A stretch of DNA of 64,000 bases from Pseudarthrobacter siccitolerans (lineage in GTDB: Bacteria; Actinomycetota; Actinomycetes; Actinomycetales; Micrococcaceae), in contig NZ_JAUSXB010000001.1 in the NCBI RefSeq assembly GCF_030823375.1, positions 2,604,001 through 2,668,000 on the forward strand. The letters run 5' to 3'. This document shows positions 32,063-40,969 of this stretch, piece after piece; within the stretch, counting starts at the first letter, position 1; the number at the start of each line of letters is the position of its first letter. A model generated the notes under the pieces. It was given only the letters and a program-made list of their open reading frames with translations, was not told the origin of the DNA and searched no databases. The position numbers were made by a program, and so were the translations under genes.

Positions 32063-34006
32063 CTAACCGAAGGTCAGCACCAGCGTTGGTGCTTTGCCGG
32101 CCTCCTTGGAGCTGAGGTCCACGCCATCGCTGCTGGTGGAGTCCAGGCCAAGAGATAGCGGTTGGCCGAGCTCACCGGCCACGGCGCTGGCGGTCAGCGG
32201 AACGGTGTAGCTCGTGTTGGTGGCTGTCGGGCCGAGAGTTCCGATACTGGCGCCCAAAGCAGGCCGGTTGGTGCTGCCGTAGGTCAGCCCGGTCTCGGTC
32301 CAGCTGTCATCCGCGACCACCTTAATGTTCTGCTTGCCCGTGGACCCGCTCCCCGCACTCCACAGCTGCAACGTAGCACTCTGCAGCGTCGTGCCCGCGG
32401 GAGCAGCAGGCAGGTTGAACTTCAAGTACGCGTTCTCGATGGGGCTGTTGTCCACACCCAACATCTGACTTGTGCCAAAGTTCGTCGTCGTCAACCCCGT
32501 TCCGTTGGACACATAGGTGTCAGCGCTGGCCGGGACTGTGACGGTTTGCGACGTGCCGCCAGTCGGGGGAGGCGTGGTAGTGCCAGTCGGGGGAGGCGTG
32601 GTGCCGCCAGCACCGCCCGTGGAGTCGTAATAGTGCCAGTACCGGCTCGTGGCGTTCACATCGGCGAGCACCAGCAGGCCGCTGTTGGCCGTGCGCGACG
32701 TATTACTGTTGAGATTCTGCTTGGTCGAGGTCACGTTGTGGACGTACTGGTCGGCGTCCACGATACGGGCCGTCTTCGTTGTAGTGAAGTTGATGTTGTT
32801 CAGCGGCGTTGACTTCTCGTAGATGGCACCCCCGGAACTGGTGCAGACACCAGCATTCGTGGTGCTACCCGGTTTCGGGTAGGTGGCGAAGGTACGGATC
32901 TGCTGGGCGGCCTCGTCGATCAGGACGATCACCCGGTTCGGGCACTCCGCCACAGTCGCGATCGTGTGGGCCGACCACGACGCGGCCGCCGTATCCAGGG
33001 CCAACAGTTGGATCAGCGGCAGGGATGCTGAAGTGTTCGACGTTTTGACAGCGGCGAAAACCTTTCCACTCGTCGTTGTGTCCAGCCACTTCAAGTTCAT
33101 GTGGTCATCAGCGCTGCGCTGCCCCTTCACGGCCGCCACAGGAGTGGTCCAGGCGTTGTTCACGGCTCCGTCAACGTGGTAGCTCCAATACATGCCGTCG
33201 GTAGCATCACCCACCTGCCGGCTCCACATCACGCCCATCTTCCCGTCGAACGCAATCACAGCCGACGTGTCGTCCACAGACACGTTGCTCAAGGACGCCG
33301 GATGCGCAAACGGTGTCCCCCACGTCTTGCCATCCGTGGCAGTGGCGTTCATGAAGATACGGTTTCCCTGCTGCCACGTGGCCCATACCCGACCGGTCGA
33401 GTCCTTATCGATGGTCAGTACCTCAACCTTTTGGTTGTTAATTGTTTCAGAACCCAGCAGCGTGTATTTCTTTGCAACCGGGTCATAGCTGTAGCGCCGC
33501 ATCGTTGTCGGGAAATTCGGCTCAGACGGCAATCCGTCATTGACGAACCGGTAGCTGGCCACATACAGCGTGTTCCCGTCCCACAGGACGTCCTGATGGC
33601 TGCTGGCCCGCGTCTCCGTCACCACGCCGGTATCGGCCCACGAGCTCGTGGTGCCATTGAACTTGAAGACATGGAAATCCGAACTGGCAGTGTCCCACAG
33701 ACTCCCCCACCAGATCCCGTCATTGAACCACAAGGCGCTGATCGCCCGTTTTGTGCCCGTCGGTGTCCCTGTCCCTGAATGCGACGGACCCTCTACTCCA
33801 ACATCACCGGTAGCCGCCGTCGCAACCGGCGCCACCAGGGCAGCCAGGGCAACCAGCAGCGCAGTCAGCAGTGCATGGAGCCGAAGATTCGGCCACCTGC
33901 GTGGATGAGGACCGGTTGGGTGATCAACTCCCCGCCTTACAAAAAGCCAGGAACTCCTGGGGCCTGTATCACGCTCGCCATTGTGTAAAAACGGATAATT
34001 TAACAA
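32063..34006 (-). CDS. Secreted DNRLRE-domain protein
   Basis: A 647-residue exported protein. A long basic N-terminus precedes the signal helix (LHALLTALLVALAALVAPVAT). The middle, about 70-430, has propeller-like stretches (DVLWDGNTLYVASYRF, WATWQQGNRIF, VMWSRQVGDATDGMYWS); a TTPPPTG linker precedes a DNRLRE domain (CBM96-like; ADTYVSNGTGLTTTNFGTSQ, LKFNLPA, LQLWSAG, SWTETGLTYG). Such modules bind polysaccharides; enzyme activity is not evident. TTG 34006 is favoured because GGGGAG is 5 nt upstream; ATG 34072 also fits the frame but has no ribosome site. The gene's end has more AT than its neighbours. Confidence 0.75.
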   Translation of the reverse strand: MLNYPFLHNGERDTGPRSSWLFVRRGVDHPTGPHPRRWPNLRLHALLTALLVALAALVAPVATAATGDVGVEGPSHSGTGTPTGTKRAISALWFNDGIWWGSLWDTASSDFHVFKFNGTTSSWADTGVVTETRASSHQDVLWDGNTLYVASYRFVNDGLPSEPNFPTTMRRYSYDPVAKKYTLLGSETINNQKVEVLTIDKDSTGRVWATWQQGNRIFMNATATDGKTWGTPFAHPASLSNVSVDDTSAVIAFDGKMGVMWSRQVGDATDGMYWSYHVDGAVNNAWTTPVAAVKGQRSADDHMNLKWLDTTTSGKVFAAVKTSNTSASLPLIQLLALDTAAASWSAHTIATVAECPNRVIVLIDEAAQQIRTFATYPKPGSTTNAGVCTSSGGAIYEKSTPLNNINFTTTKTARIVDADQYVHNVTSTKQNLNSNTSRTANSGLLVLADVNATSRYWHYYDSTGGAGGTTPPPTGTTTPPPTGGTSQTVTVPASADTYVSNGTGLTTTNFGTSQMLGVDNSPIENAYLKFNLPAAPAGTTLQSATLQLWSAGSGSTGKQNIKVVADDSWTETGLTYGSTNRPALGASIGTLGPTATNTSYTVPLTASAVAGELGQPLSLGLDSTSSDGVDLSSKEAGKAPTLVLTFG

Positions 34007-34210
34007 CTTTACTCCCCGGAGTTGAATGTCAGAGCCACTCCCCAGTTCGTTTAGTGTCAGCGGGCAGGGCATTCAAAAACAACCCCCGGGTCCCCCCTAT
34101 TTGTGATGCCCCTAAACCCCCATTTATTGCTGCCCCGGGGCAGATCGCGGCGGAAACAACCCTCCGTCGACACATCAAAACAGCGGTTTCTCCGGGCCCT
34201 GCGGCTACCC

Positions 34211-34837
34211 TCAGCCGTTCCCGGAGATGCCGGCCAGCAGCTGCTCGAAGGGCAGGGACTCCATCGGAGCGGGCTTACGGCCGGGCTGGGGTCCCTCCAG
34301 CAGCCGGGTGAACTCCCCGGCAGCGCGGTCGATCCGGCCGGCAAGGGAGAAACCGCCATCTTCGGCGCTTCCCCAGTCTTGCGGGCCGGCGAAGACCCCC
34401 GTAACGGCCGTCCGGGTACGCAGGTAGTTGAACAGCGGGCGCATGGCGAAGTCGAGGACCATCTGGTGGCGGTCCGAGCCGCCGGTGGCCCCAAGAAGGA
34501 CCGCTTTTCCGTCAAGGGACTTGGGGTCCAGGACGTCAATGAAGGACTTGAACAGGCCACTGTAGGACGCACTGAACACGGGGCTTACGGCGATAATGCC
34601 GTCGGATGCTTCAACGCCGGCAATCACCTCTTCCAGCCGGGGACCGGCGTACCCGGTCACGAAGTTGTTGGCGATGTCCACGGCGAGGTCCCGGAGTTCG
34701 ACGATGTCCACCGTCACGTCGTATCCTGCCGCGCGGAGCTGCCGCTCAGCTGACGCTGCAAGCTGGTCAGCCAACAGACGGCTCGACGACGGTACGCCAA
34801 GTCCGGCGGAGAGGACTGTGAGGCGGCGGGTTTCCAT
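34211..34837 (-). CDS. NAD(P)H-dependent FMN reductase, CE1759-like
   Basis: A 208-residue flavodoxin-like protein. It has LSAGLGVPSSSRLLADQL (phosphate loop), VELRDLAVDIANNFVTGY, ASDGIIAVSPVFSASYSGLFKSFIDVL (the SPVY-type loop of SsuE/MsuE), and GKAVLLGATGGSDRHQMV. It should reduce FMN for a flavin monooxygenase. Members called CE1759 are partners of LLM-class enzymes; the LLM gene in this window (5602-6630) is far away and of another type. Ribosome site AGGAG precedes the ATG. Its promoter region contains a palindrome (34873-34884). Confidence 0.82.
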   Translation of the reverse strand: METRRLTVLSAGLGVPSSSRLLADQLAASAERQLRAAGYDVTVDIVELRDLAVDIANNFVTGYAGPRLEEVIAGVEASDGIIAVSPVFSASYSGLFKSFIDVLDPKSLDGKAVLLGATGGSDRHQMVLDFAMRPLFNYLRTRTAVTGVFAGPQDWGSAEDGGFSLAGRIDRAAGEFTRLLEGPQPGRKPAPMESLPFEQLLAGISGNG

Positions 34838-34872
34838 GGCGTTTCTCCTGTTGCTCGTTCATTCCATCGTAC

Positions 34873-34884
34873 ATGCATATGCAT
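34873..34884. promoter_or_regulatory. Palindrome ATGCATATGCAT upstream of the FMN reductase
   Basis: Perfect 12-bp dyad, 36 bp before the start codon, in an AT-rich patch that also contains TATAT. It is a candidate operator. The rest of 34838-35125 holds no gene that I can support. Confidence 0.45.
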
Positions 34885-35125
34885 CTATATCCTGAACGGG
34901 GCGGCGCGCCGGAGTATTCCCGGCCGGCTTTACTGAATGAATGCAGGCGCTTTTACAGCTGTGCTGTGCCGCGGATTCACTTCCGGTCACCGGGTCCTCC
35001 GTCATGGCACCGCCGGGGACAAAGGTGGGGACCTCGTAGCCAGCGTCCGGATCTGGTGCGTGCGGGCCGATGACGCTAATCAGGGCGGAACGCCACAGCC
35101 CCTGACTCAACGTCGTCCGGGCAAA

Positions 35126-35168
35126 CGAAAGACCCCCGCCGCCGGAATCCGGCAACGGGGGTCTTTCG
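35126..35168 (-). terminator. Terminator of the rpsF-ssb-rpsR-rplI operon
   Basis: Stem CGAAAGACCCCCG/CGGGGGTCTTTCG (35126-35138 with 35156-35168), with an inner CCGG/CCGG hairpin. It lies 13 bp beyond the rplI stop on the minus strand. Confidence 0.85.
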
Positions 35169-35180
35169 TGCAGTCAGAAA

Positions 35181-35633
35181 CTACTTGCTTGCCACTACGT
35201 CGAGTTCGATCACAGCAGCAACGTCGTCGTGCAGACGGACGTTGGCCTGGTAGGAACCAACCGACTTGATGTGTGCCGGCAGTTCAACCTTGCGCTTGTC
35301 GATGCGGCCAAGGCCAGCGGCCTCAACAGCGTCAGCAACGTCGCCCTGCTTGACGGTGCCGAACAGGCGTCCGGTCTCGCCAGCCTTGACAACGAGCTTG
35401 ACCGGCTTGGCGGAGAGTGCAGCAGCCTGCTTCTGAGCGTCTTCCAGGGAAGCGTGCTCGCGGGCGGCACGGGCAGCCTTGATGGACTCAACCTGCTTCT
35501 CGCCACCCTTCGACCAGGACAGGGCGAAGTTGCGGGGGAGCAGGTAGTTACGTGCGTAACCGTCCTTGACCTCAACAACGTCGCCAGCAGCACCGAGACC
35601 GGTTACTTCGTGGGTCAGAATGAGCTTTGCCAT
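35181..35633 (-). CDS. rplI: Large-subunit ribosomal protein bL9
   Basis: A 150-residue protein with the N-terminal RNA-binding domain [33 protein letters not shown] (residues 1-33, including the conserved [15 protein letters not shown]), a long connecting helix, and a C-terminal domain ending in IELDVVASK. Length is usual. AAGGAAGG lies upstream of the ATG. It is the last gene of the rpsF-ssb-rpsR-rplI operon. Confidence 0.97.
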   Translation of the reverse strand: MAKLILTHEVTGLGAAGDVVEVKDGYARNYLLPRNFALSWSKGGEKQVESIKAARAAREHASLEDAQKQAAALSAKPVKLVVKAGETGRLFGTVKQGDVADAVEAAGLGRIDKRKVELPAHIKSVGSYQANVRLHDDVAAVIELDVVASK

Positions 35634-35650
35634 GTTAGTTAATCCCTTCC

Positions 35651-35890
35651 TTAGCCGCGGCCAGCGCCGGAGTAAGGCAGCAGGGCAACTTCGCGGGCGT
35701 TCTTGATTGCCTGTGCGATCTTGCGCTGTTCCTGCACCGTGACGCCAGTGACGCGACGGGCGCGGATCTTGCCGCGGTCGGAGATGAACTTGCGCAGCAA
35801 TGCTACGTCCTTGTAGTCGATGACAGTGATGTCAGCGGCCTTCAAGGGGTTGGACTTTGGTTTGGGCTTACGGAGTTCAGCCTTAGCCAT
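35651..35890 (-). CDS. rpsR: Small-subunit ribosomal protein bS18
   Basis: A 79-residue protein. It has [32 protein letters not shown] and [20 protein letters not shown], the S18 signature. The N-terminus lacks the Cys pairs of the zinc-binding form, so this is a C-minus S18; many actinobacteria carry both types. GGAG precedes the ATG. 17 nt separate it from rplI. Confidence 0.97.
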   Translation of the reverse strand: MAKAELRKPKPKSNPLKAADITVIDYKDVALLRKFISDRGKIRARRVTGVTVQEQRKIAQAIKNAREVALLPYSGAGRG

Positions 35891-36015
35891 CGTGGAGCTC
35901 CTATTCTAGGGAGCCCGTGGATATTGATCCACGGGATGGTGGTGGTCCGGCGGCGGCTTCCGCCCTGCGCCTTACGGCGCTTTGGGCAGTCCTGGCGTCG
36001 GACCTTTATTGGTTG

Positions 36016-36594
36016 TTAGAAGGGAGGTTCGGAATCAGGGCCGTTGCCCCAGCCGCCCGCGTTGGAGACACCGGGCGTAGCCCAAGGATCGTCCTGTGCA
36101 GCCTGCTGGTTGCCGCCACCCCAGCCTCCGCCGGCGTTGCCACCCTGGTTTCCACCAGAGTTGCCGCCGCCGAAGCCACCGCCGCTGTTGCCGCCGCCGA
36201 AGCCACCTTGTCCACCCTGTCCGCCGGAGCGCTGGGTGCGGTTGACCTTGGCATTGGCGTAGCGCAGGCTCGGGCCGATTTCGTCGACCTCAAGCTCGAT
36301 AACGGTGCGCTTCTCGCCTTCTTTGGTTTCGTAGGAACGGCTCTTCAGGCGCCCGGTAACGATCACGCGCATGCCCTTGGTGAGGGACTCGGCGACGTTC
36401 TCGGCCGCTTCACGCCATACAGCCGCGCGAAGGAACAGGGTTTCCCCGTCCTTCCACTCGTTGGACTGGCGATCAAAGGTGCGGGGGGTGGAAGCGATGG
36501 TGAAGTTCGCTACTGCTGAACCGGACGGTGTGAACCGCAATTCCGGGTCATTGGTGAGGTTACCGATGACCGTAATGGTGGTCTCGCCTGCCAT
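36016..36594 (-). CDS. ssb: Single-stranded DNA-binding protein Ssb
   Basis: A 192-residue protein. Residues 1-110 form the OB fold ([49 protein letters not shown]). A Gly/Asn-rich linker with GGGFGGGN repeats leads to the conserved acidic tip DSEPPF that recruits partners. Ribosome site AAGGAGG is ideal. Between ssb and rpsR are 125 bp without a gene. Confidence 0.96.
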   Translation of the reverse strand: MAGETTITVIGNLTNDPELRFTPSGSAVANFTIASTPRTFDRQSNEWKDGETLFLRAAVWREAAENVAESLTKGMRVIVTGRLKSRSYETKEGEKRTVIELEVDEIGPSLRYANAKVNRTQRSGGQGGQGGFGGGNSGGGFGGGNSGGNQGGNAGGGWGGGNQQAAQDDPWATPGVSNAGGWGNGPDSEPPF

Positions 36595-36667
36595 CTACTG
36601 CCTCCTTGTTCGATCCTGGGTGAAGAGTTCGTTTCCTGCGGGGTAAAGAATGAAAACCGGTGCTGAA

Positions 36668-36973
36668 TTACTCAGCAACGACCTTCTGCTCTTCGGGGCG
36701 GGTGATCTTGGTGCGCATGATGGTCTCGTTAAGAGACAGCTGGCGGTCAAGTTCCTTGGCGGTTTCCGGCTTGGCGGTGAAGTTCACCACGGCGTAGATA
36801 CCTTCGGACTTCTTCTTGATGTCGTAAGCCAGCCGGCGACGGCCCCAGATGTCAACCTTTTCGATGGTTCCACCATCGTTGGTGATGACGTTCAGGAACT
36901 TCTGAAGCGACGGCTCAACGGTACGCTCTTCGACCTCGGGGTCGATGATTACCATCAATTCGTAAGGACGCAT
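36668..36973 (-). CDS. rpsF: Small-subunit ribosomal protein bS6
   Basis: A 101-residue protein starting [19 protein letters not shown], with [20 protein letters not shown], the core of S6. ATG 36973 follows the very strong site AAAGGAGG at about 10 nt; the longer frame reading GTG 36985 overlaps that site and is rejected. S6 forms a dimer with S18 on the 30S platform. First gene of the rpsF-ssb-rpsR-rplI operon. Confidence 0.97.
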   Translation of the reverse strand: MRPYELMVIIDPEVEERTVEPSLQKFLNVITNDGGTIEKVDIWGRRRLAYDIKKKSEGIYAVVNFTAKPETAKELDRQLSLNETIMRTKITRPEEQKVVAE

Positions 36974-37129
36974 ATGTGAACCCACCTCCTTTGGGCTAAG
37001 CGGTTACGGCATTTCCGTAACAGGAGGTTCATTTGCGGTGCCATGCGATGCCCCGCCGCCAGGAACGGAAGCAGGACGCAGCACAGACTTCAATATCTTA
37101 GTGCATTTGGACTGGATAGGCGATTCGTC

Positions 37130-37305
37130 TTGACTCCAAGGCTATGCCCGTGGTCGCGCCGGCGGCAGAACAGAACCGGCTATGTGGAAAACCGGCAACG
37201 GCTCGGCACGGCAGCTGCGCAGCGTTCAGGAAAAATCTTGATGGAATCCAGCGTCTGGGCCCGTATTGCCGCCCACAGCCGTGGGCTATATTGACTCCAC
37301 GGCTG
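37130..37305 (+). promoter_or_regulatory. Direct repeats and hairpin upstream of the LuxR-type gene
   Basis: TTGACTCCAAGGCT (37130-37143) and TTGACTCCACGGCT (37291-37304) match 13 of 14 and are 161 bp apart. The second copy overlaps a perfect inverted repeat, CAGCCGTGG (37276-37284) and CCACGGCTG (37297-37305). TTGAC is a -35-like hexamer in each case. These are candidate regulator sites; nothing else in 36974-37390 resembles a gene. Confidence 0.45.
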
Positions 37306-37390
37306 GGTAGGGGCTTGACGCTGTAGGCGGACGGCCTTGGTGGAACTGAAATGCAGGAAAGTGGTCTCCTTCTTCTACGGACGGGGACCC

Positions 37391-40084
37391 ATGTCATTAT
37401 TTGGCAGAAGCAAGGAACTCGACCGGATCCTGTCCGTGATCAGGGGCCCCAAGGAAGCAGCCCTCGCCGTCGTGGGTGCACGTGGGGCTGGAAAGTCAGC
37501 GCTTTTGGGCGAGATCCCGCGGCTCTCGGATTACCGCACGGTGTTCCTGAGGGCCAGCGCTTCGGAATCGGACTGGCCCCTGTCCGGGCTTACGGCCCTC
37601 CTGAACGGCTTGGACGATCCGGCGGTCAACCGGATCGCCGATGAACTTCTTCAGGACCATTCCGGATCCCTCAATGTGGCCGCCTTTTCAACCGTGCTGC
37701 TCGACGCGCTGCATCAGCGCTCATCGTCCCGCACCATTGTGGTGATCGACGACGCCGACCAGTTGGACCCGGACAGCCAGGCCATTATCGGCTTCCTTTC
37801 CCGGCGCCTCGCGGGGACGGACCTCGTCGTCTTCGCCAGCCTCCGTGAAGGCACGGCGGACAGCCCGCTCTCAAGCCTGCCCGTGCTGCAACTGGCAGCA
37901 CTGGGCTACAGCGAGACCGTCCGCATGCTGGAGTCCATACCGGCACGCCATACCGCGACGGCGGCAGTCCATGCAGTTGCCGCAGCCTCGCAGGGGAACC
38001 CGCTGGCCGCCGTCGAACTCTACACCGCCCTGGTCGAACGCCAGGCGGAGGGAAAGTACGCCCTCCCGGTTCCGTTGCCCTCCGGGGGCAGCTTCGAAGC
38101 CGAATTTGCCGCCACCCTGGACGGGCTCACGCCCGCTGCACGCGGGGCCCTTGACCTCTTGTCGCTCTCCTTCCGGAGTGACATAGCTACCCTCGAAAAG
38201 GTTCACACCGATATCTGGACGGCTGCGGACGAACTCCTGGCCTGCGGCTTGGTGAGCCGGACTGGGCCGTACCTGCGCATCCGCAACCAGTTGCTGCGCG
38301 GCCATGTCTTCGCAGCGATGACACCAGCCGCCAGAACCGCAGGCCACCGCGCACTGGGCGACGCGGCTGACCCTGCGGATCCTTTTGCCCGGAGGTGGCA
38401 TCGAAGCTTCACGGCGCTTGAACCTAAGACCCCCTTTGGCCTCCTCCGGTACGCCATGGACCTGATCCGGGACGGAGAGGTGTCTTTCGCGGTCGAATGC
38501 ATTGAGCGTGCCCTCACGATCAGTCCAAGGGAAGCGGAGATGGCGGCAGGCCTGACTACCGTGGCCGAGCTCCTGTTCAACCGTGGCGAGTTCGTTTTCG
38601 CGCGGCGCTACCTCGGCTGGGCACGGCAGGTGGCGCGGGACCCTGCGCTGATACTCCGGCTGGCGGGTCTCTCCTTCGAAGTCGAGTTCCTCCAGGGCGG
38701 TGCGGCGCGGGCCAGCATGGTGCTGCGGCTGGTGAAGGAGTCCGGACAGCATGACCCGGCGTACGCAGCAAATCTGCTGGCAGTTGGGGCCTTGTACTTT
38801 GCCGAGCGCTGGGAGCTGAAGGATGCTCTCGCGCTCCTGCGCTGCGCGGAGGATTTCCGGCACCCGGCGTCATCCCAGGGCCTGACCAAGGCTGACCATG
38901 CACGGCTGCTCATTGACTCGATCACCGGTAAGGCGGAGAACCTCCGCCGCAAGAACGATTTTGGCGGACCTGCCAAGATGGCGGGTCTTCTGGTGCATGC
39001 CCGTGCCCTCAGCTACGCAGAGCATCATGGGCCCGCCCGGGAGGCTTTCGCCATGATGCGGAACGCAGCAGGACCCGGCAATATCAACTGGCGTGAAACC
39101 GCAGCTTTCCTGGCCGTGGATAACGAGATCCGGGCCGGAAATGTCCGGACTGCGGTAAAGCTCATTGAAGACCTTGAGCTCAACGAACCTGAGATGAAGT
39201 ACCACCGCGGAATGCGGCACGTCTTCCGCGTATGGCGGGCGTATGCCCTCGGTGACCACGCATTGGCACGGGCCTGTGTGGCGGACGCGCAGCGCTTCTA
39301 CGGCGCAGAAACCCATCGGTCCATCGCTGCCCGGCTTGCAGCTACCCAGGGCCACTTCGAACTCATGCGGGGCAACCTTGCTGAGTCGCTTGCCCAACTG
39401 ACGCGCGCGGCAGAGCTCGGGATGGAGTTCGGAAACCCCACGCTGCTTCGATGCGAGGGGGACCTCGTGGAGGTCCTGGTGAGGCTGGGTCGGCATCGGG
39501 AAGCTACCCAGTCGCTCTTCCACCTGGAGAGCCGGTCCGTGGGGCTGAGGTCCCCCTGGCTCATGATGGCTGTTGCCCGGAGCCGGGCAATGCTGGCCGA
39601 CGGCGACCAGTCACTCCAGCTTTTCAGCCAGGCACTGGAAGGCACAACTGCCCACGAATCCGTTCTGGAACGCGCCCGCACCCTCCTCTGCTATGCGGAG
39701 CGGCTCAATGCGTTCGGCCGGGTCCGTGATGCCCGCGACGCCATGCTGAGGGCGAAGGTGATGTTCGATGAGGTGGGCGCCGACGCATGGACACAGCACG
39801 TCGATGCCCTCCTGGTGGACGAACGGGTGGAACCTGCCGGTCCACAGGGCAACCCGGCAATGCTGATGCTCGCCGGCCACGAACGAGCCCTCGCGAAGAT
39901 GGTGGCGCGGGGAATGCGCAATAAGGAGATTGCAGCCACGCTTTACGTGTCAGTACGGACGGTAGAGGTGCGGCTCACAGCCATCTACCGCAAGCTTGGG
40001 GTTGAGTCGCGCGCCCAGCTGACTGCCCTCGCCGCCGGCAAGGAAAACAAGGCTGCCGAGCCATACGTGCTGCCCGTACTTTAG
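37391..40084 (+). CDS. Large ATP-binding LuxR-family (LAL) regulator
   Basis: A 897-residue regulator. The N-terminal AAA/STAND-type ATPase has Walker A VGARGAGKSALL (about residue 27) and Walker B IVVIDDADQLD (about residue 120). A long helical, TPR-like mid region follows. The C-terminus (residues about 835-890) is a GerE/LuxR winged helix, with KMVARGMRNKEIAATLYVSVRTVEVRLTAIYRKLGV. Large LALs sense sugars or other small molecules through the mid region. I use ATG 37391; an upstream GTG at 37337 adds 18 residues. It is monocistronic with direct repeats upstream. No obvious target is nearby. Confidence 0.87.
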   Translation: MSLFGRSKELDRILSVIRGPKEAALAVVGARGAGKSALLGEIPRLSDYRTVFLRASASESDWPLSGLTALLNGLDDPAVNRIADELLQDHSGSLNVAAFSTVLLDALHQRSSSRTIVVIDDADQLDPDSQAIIGFLSRRLAGTDLVVFASLREGTADSPLSSLPVLQLAALGYSETVRMLESIPARHTATAAVHAVAAASQGNPLAAVELYTALVERQAEGKYALPVPLPSGGSFEAEFAATLDGLTPAARGALDLLSLSFRSDIATLEKVHTDIWTAADELLACGLVSRTGPYLRIRNQLLRGHVFAAMTPAARTAGHRALGDAADPADPFARRWHRSFTALEPKTPFGLLRYAMDLIRDGEVSFAVECIERALTISPREAEMAAGLTTVAELLFNRGEFVFARRYLGWARQVARDPALILRLAGLSFEVEFLQGGAARASMVLRLVKESGQHDPAYAANLLAVGALYFAERWELKDALALLRCAEDFRHPASSQGLTKADHARLLIDSITGKAENLRRKNDFGGPAKMAGLLVHARALSYAEHHGPAREAFAMMRNAAGPGNINWRETAAFLAVDNEIRAGNVRTAVKLIEDLELNEPEMKYHRGMRHVFRVWRAYALGDHALARACVADAQRFYGAETHRSIAARLAATQGHFELMRGNLAESLAQLTRAAELGMEFGNPTLLRCEGDLVEVLVRLGRHREATQSLFHLESRSVGLRSPWLMMAVARSRAMLADGDQSLQLFSQALEGTTAHESVLERARTLLCYAERLNAFGRVRDARDAMLRAKVMFDEVGADAWTQHVDALLVDERVEPAGPQGNPAMLMLAGHERALAKMVARGMRNKEIAATLYVSVRTVEVRLTAIYRKLGVESRAQLTALAAGKENKAAEPYVLPVL

Positions 40085-40296
40085 GCGCCGAGTCCCTGCC
40101 TTGCAGGTACCCGCAGTATCCGCACAGTTCCCTCCAAGGACCCACAAAGCCGTTCTCCACCGCCTCACAACGGCTTCTTGTGAAGCTAGTTTTGCTTCAC
40201 GGTCAGAGCACACAGGCGGACACGCCGGGAAGGAGACTGCATGGCCGAGACGGACAGCTCTTCCCATGGCCGAGGCGCAGCATGGGGGACTGGCAG

Positions 40297-40956
40297 ATGA
40301 GCGAGTTGATCCTCATCGCCGCCAGCGGCCTCGCACGCGAGGTCCTGGCCATGGTCCGCGCCAGCGGACAGTACGACGTTGCGGGTTTGCTGGACGACGA
40401 TGAGGAAATAAACGGGGTCAGCGTGGACGGCGCACCCGTCCTGGGCAGCATCGACGACGCCCCTTATTACACCCACGCTCTCCTGCTGGTGTGCCTCAAT
40501 TCCGGCAGGGCACGTGAATCGATTGTGGAGAGGCTGACCGCAATGGGCATTCAGAACTCGCGTTACGCCACAGCTGTCGATCCCTCCGTGCAATACCCCG
40601 AGGGGTGCCGGATCGGGCGGGGAAGCATCCTGCTGCGGAACGTGACGTTGACTGCCTCAGTGACTTTAGGTTCGCACGTGGTGGCGATGCCGTCAGTCAC
40701 GTTCACCCATGACGACGACGTAGCAGATTTTGCTTCATTCGCTGCAGGTGTCTCGCTTGGCGGCGGAGTCCGAATCGGCCGGGCAGCCTCCCTCGGCATG
40801 AACTCCTGCGTCCGGGAAAGGACATTGGTGGGCGACTATACGACAGTCGGCATGGGTGCAGCCGTTCTCAGTAATGTACCCAACGGCGAAACGTGGGTTG
40901 GTGTTCCGGCCCAGGAAATTGATCGGCCGGCCTTCACGTTCGGCGCCGGTAGGTGA
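40297..40956 (+). CDS. NeuD/PglD-like sugar acetyltransferase
   Basis: A 219-residue protein. The N-terminal Rossmann-like PglD domain has ELILIAASGLAREVLAMVRASG, and the C-terminal left-handed beta-helix has repeats such as CRIGRGSILLRNVTLTASVTLGSHVV, VRIGRAASLGMNSCVRERTLVGDYTTVGMGAAVLSNV, and VGVPAQEI. The general-base His of PglD is at TFTHDDD. Family members acylate amino sugars for surface glycans. The ATG at 40297 has GGCAG upstream; the frame extends 39 codons further but has no better start. No glycan pathway genes follow, so it is isolated. Confidence 0.82.
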   Translation: MSELILIAASGLAREVLAMVRASGQYDVAGLLDDDEEINGVSVDGAPVLGSIDDAPYYTHALLLVCLNSGRARESIVERLTAMGIQNSRYATAVDPSVQYPEGCRIGRGSILLRNVTLTASVTLGSHVVAMPSVTFTHDDDVADFASFAAGVSLGGGVRIGRAASLGMNSCVRERTLVGDYTTVGMGAAVLSNVPNGETWVGVPAQEIDRPAFTFGAGR

Positions 40957-40969
40957 AACTGCCGATTCC

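Noticed and set aside
36974..36985. rpsF start at GTG 36985
   Set aside because: It overlaps the ribosome site AAAGGAGG; ATG 36973 gives the conserved MRPYELM start.
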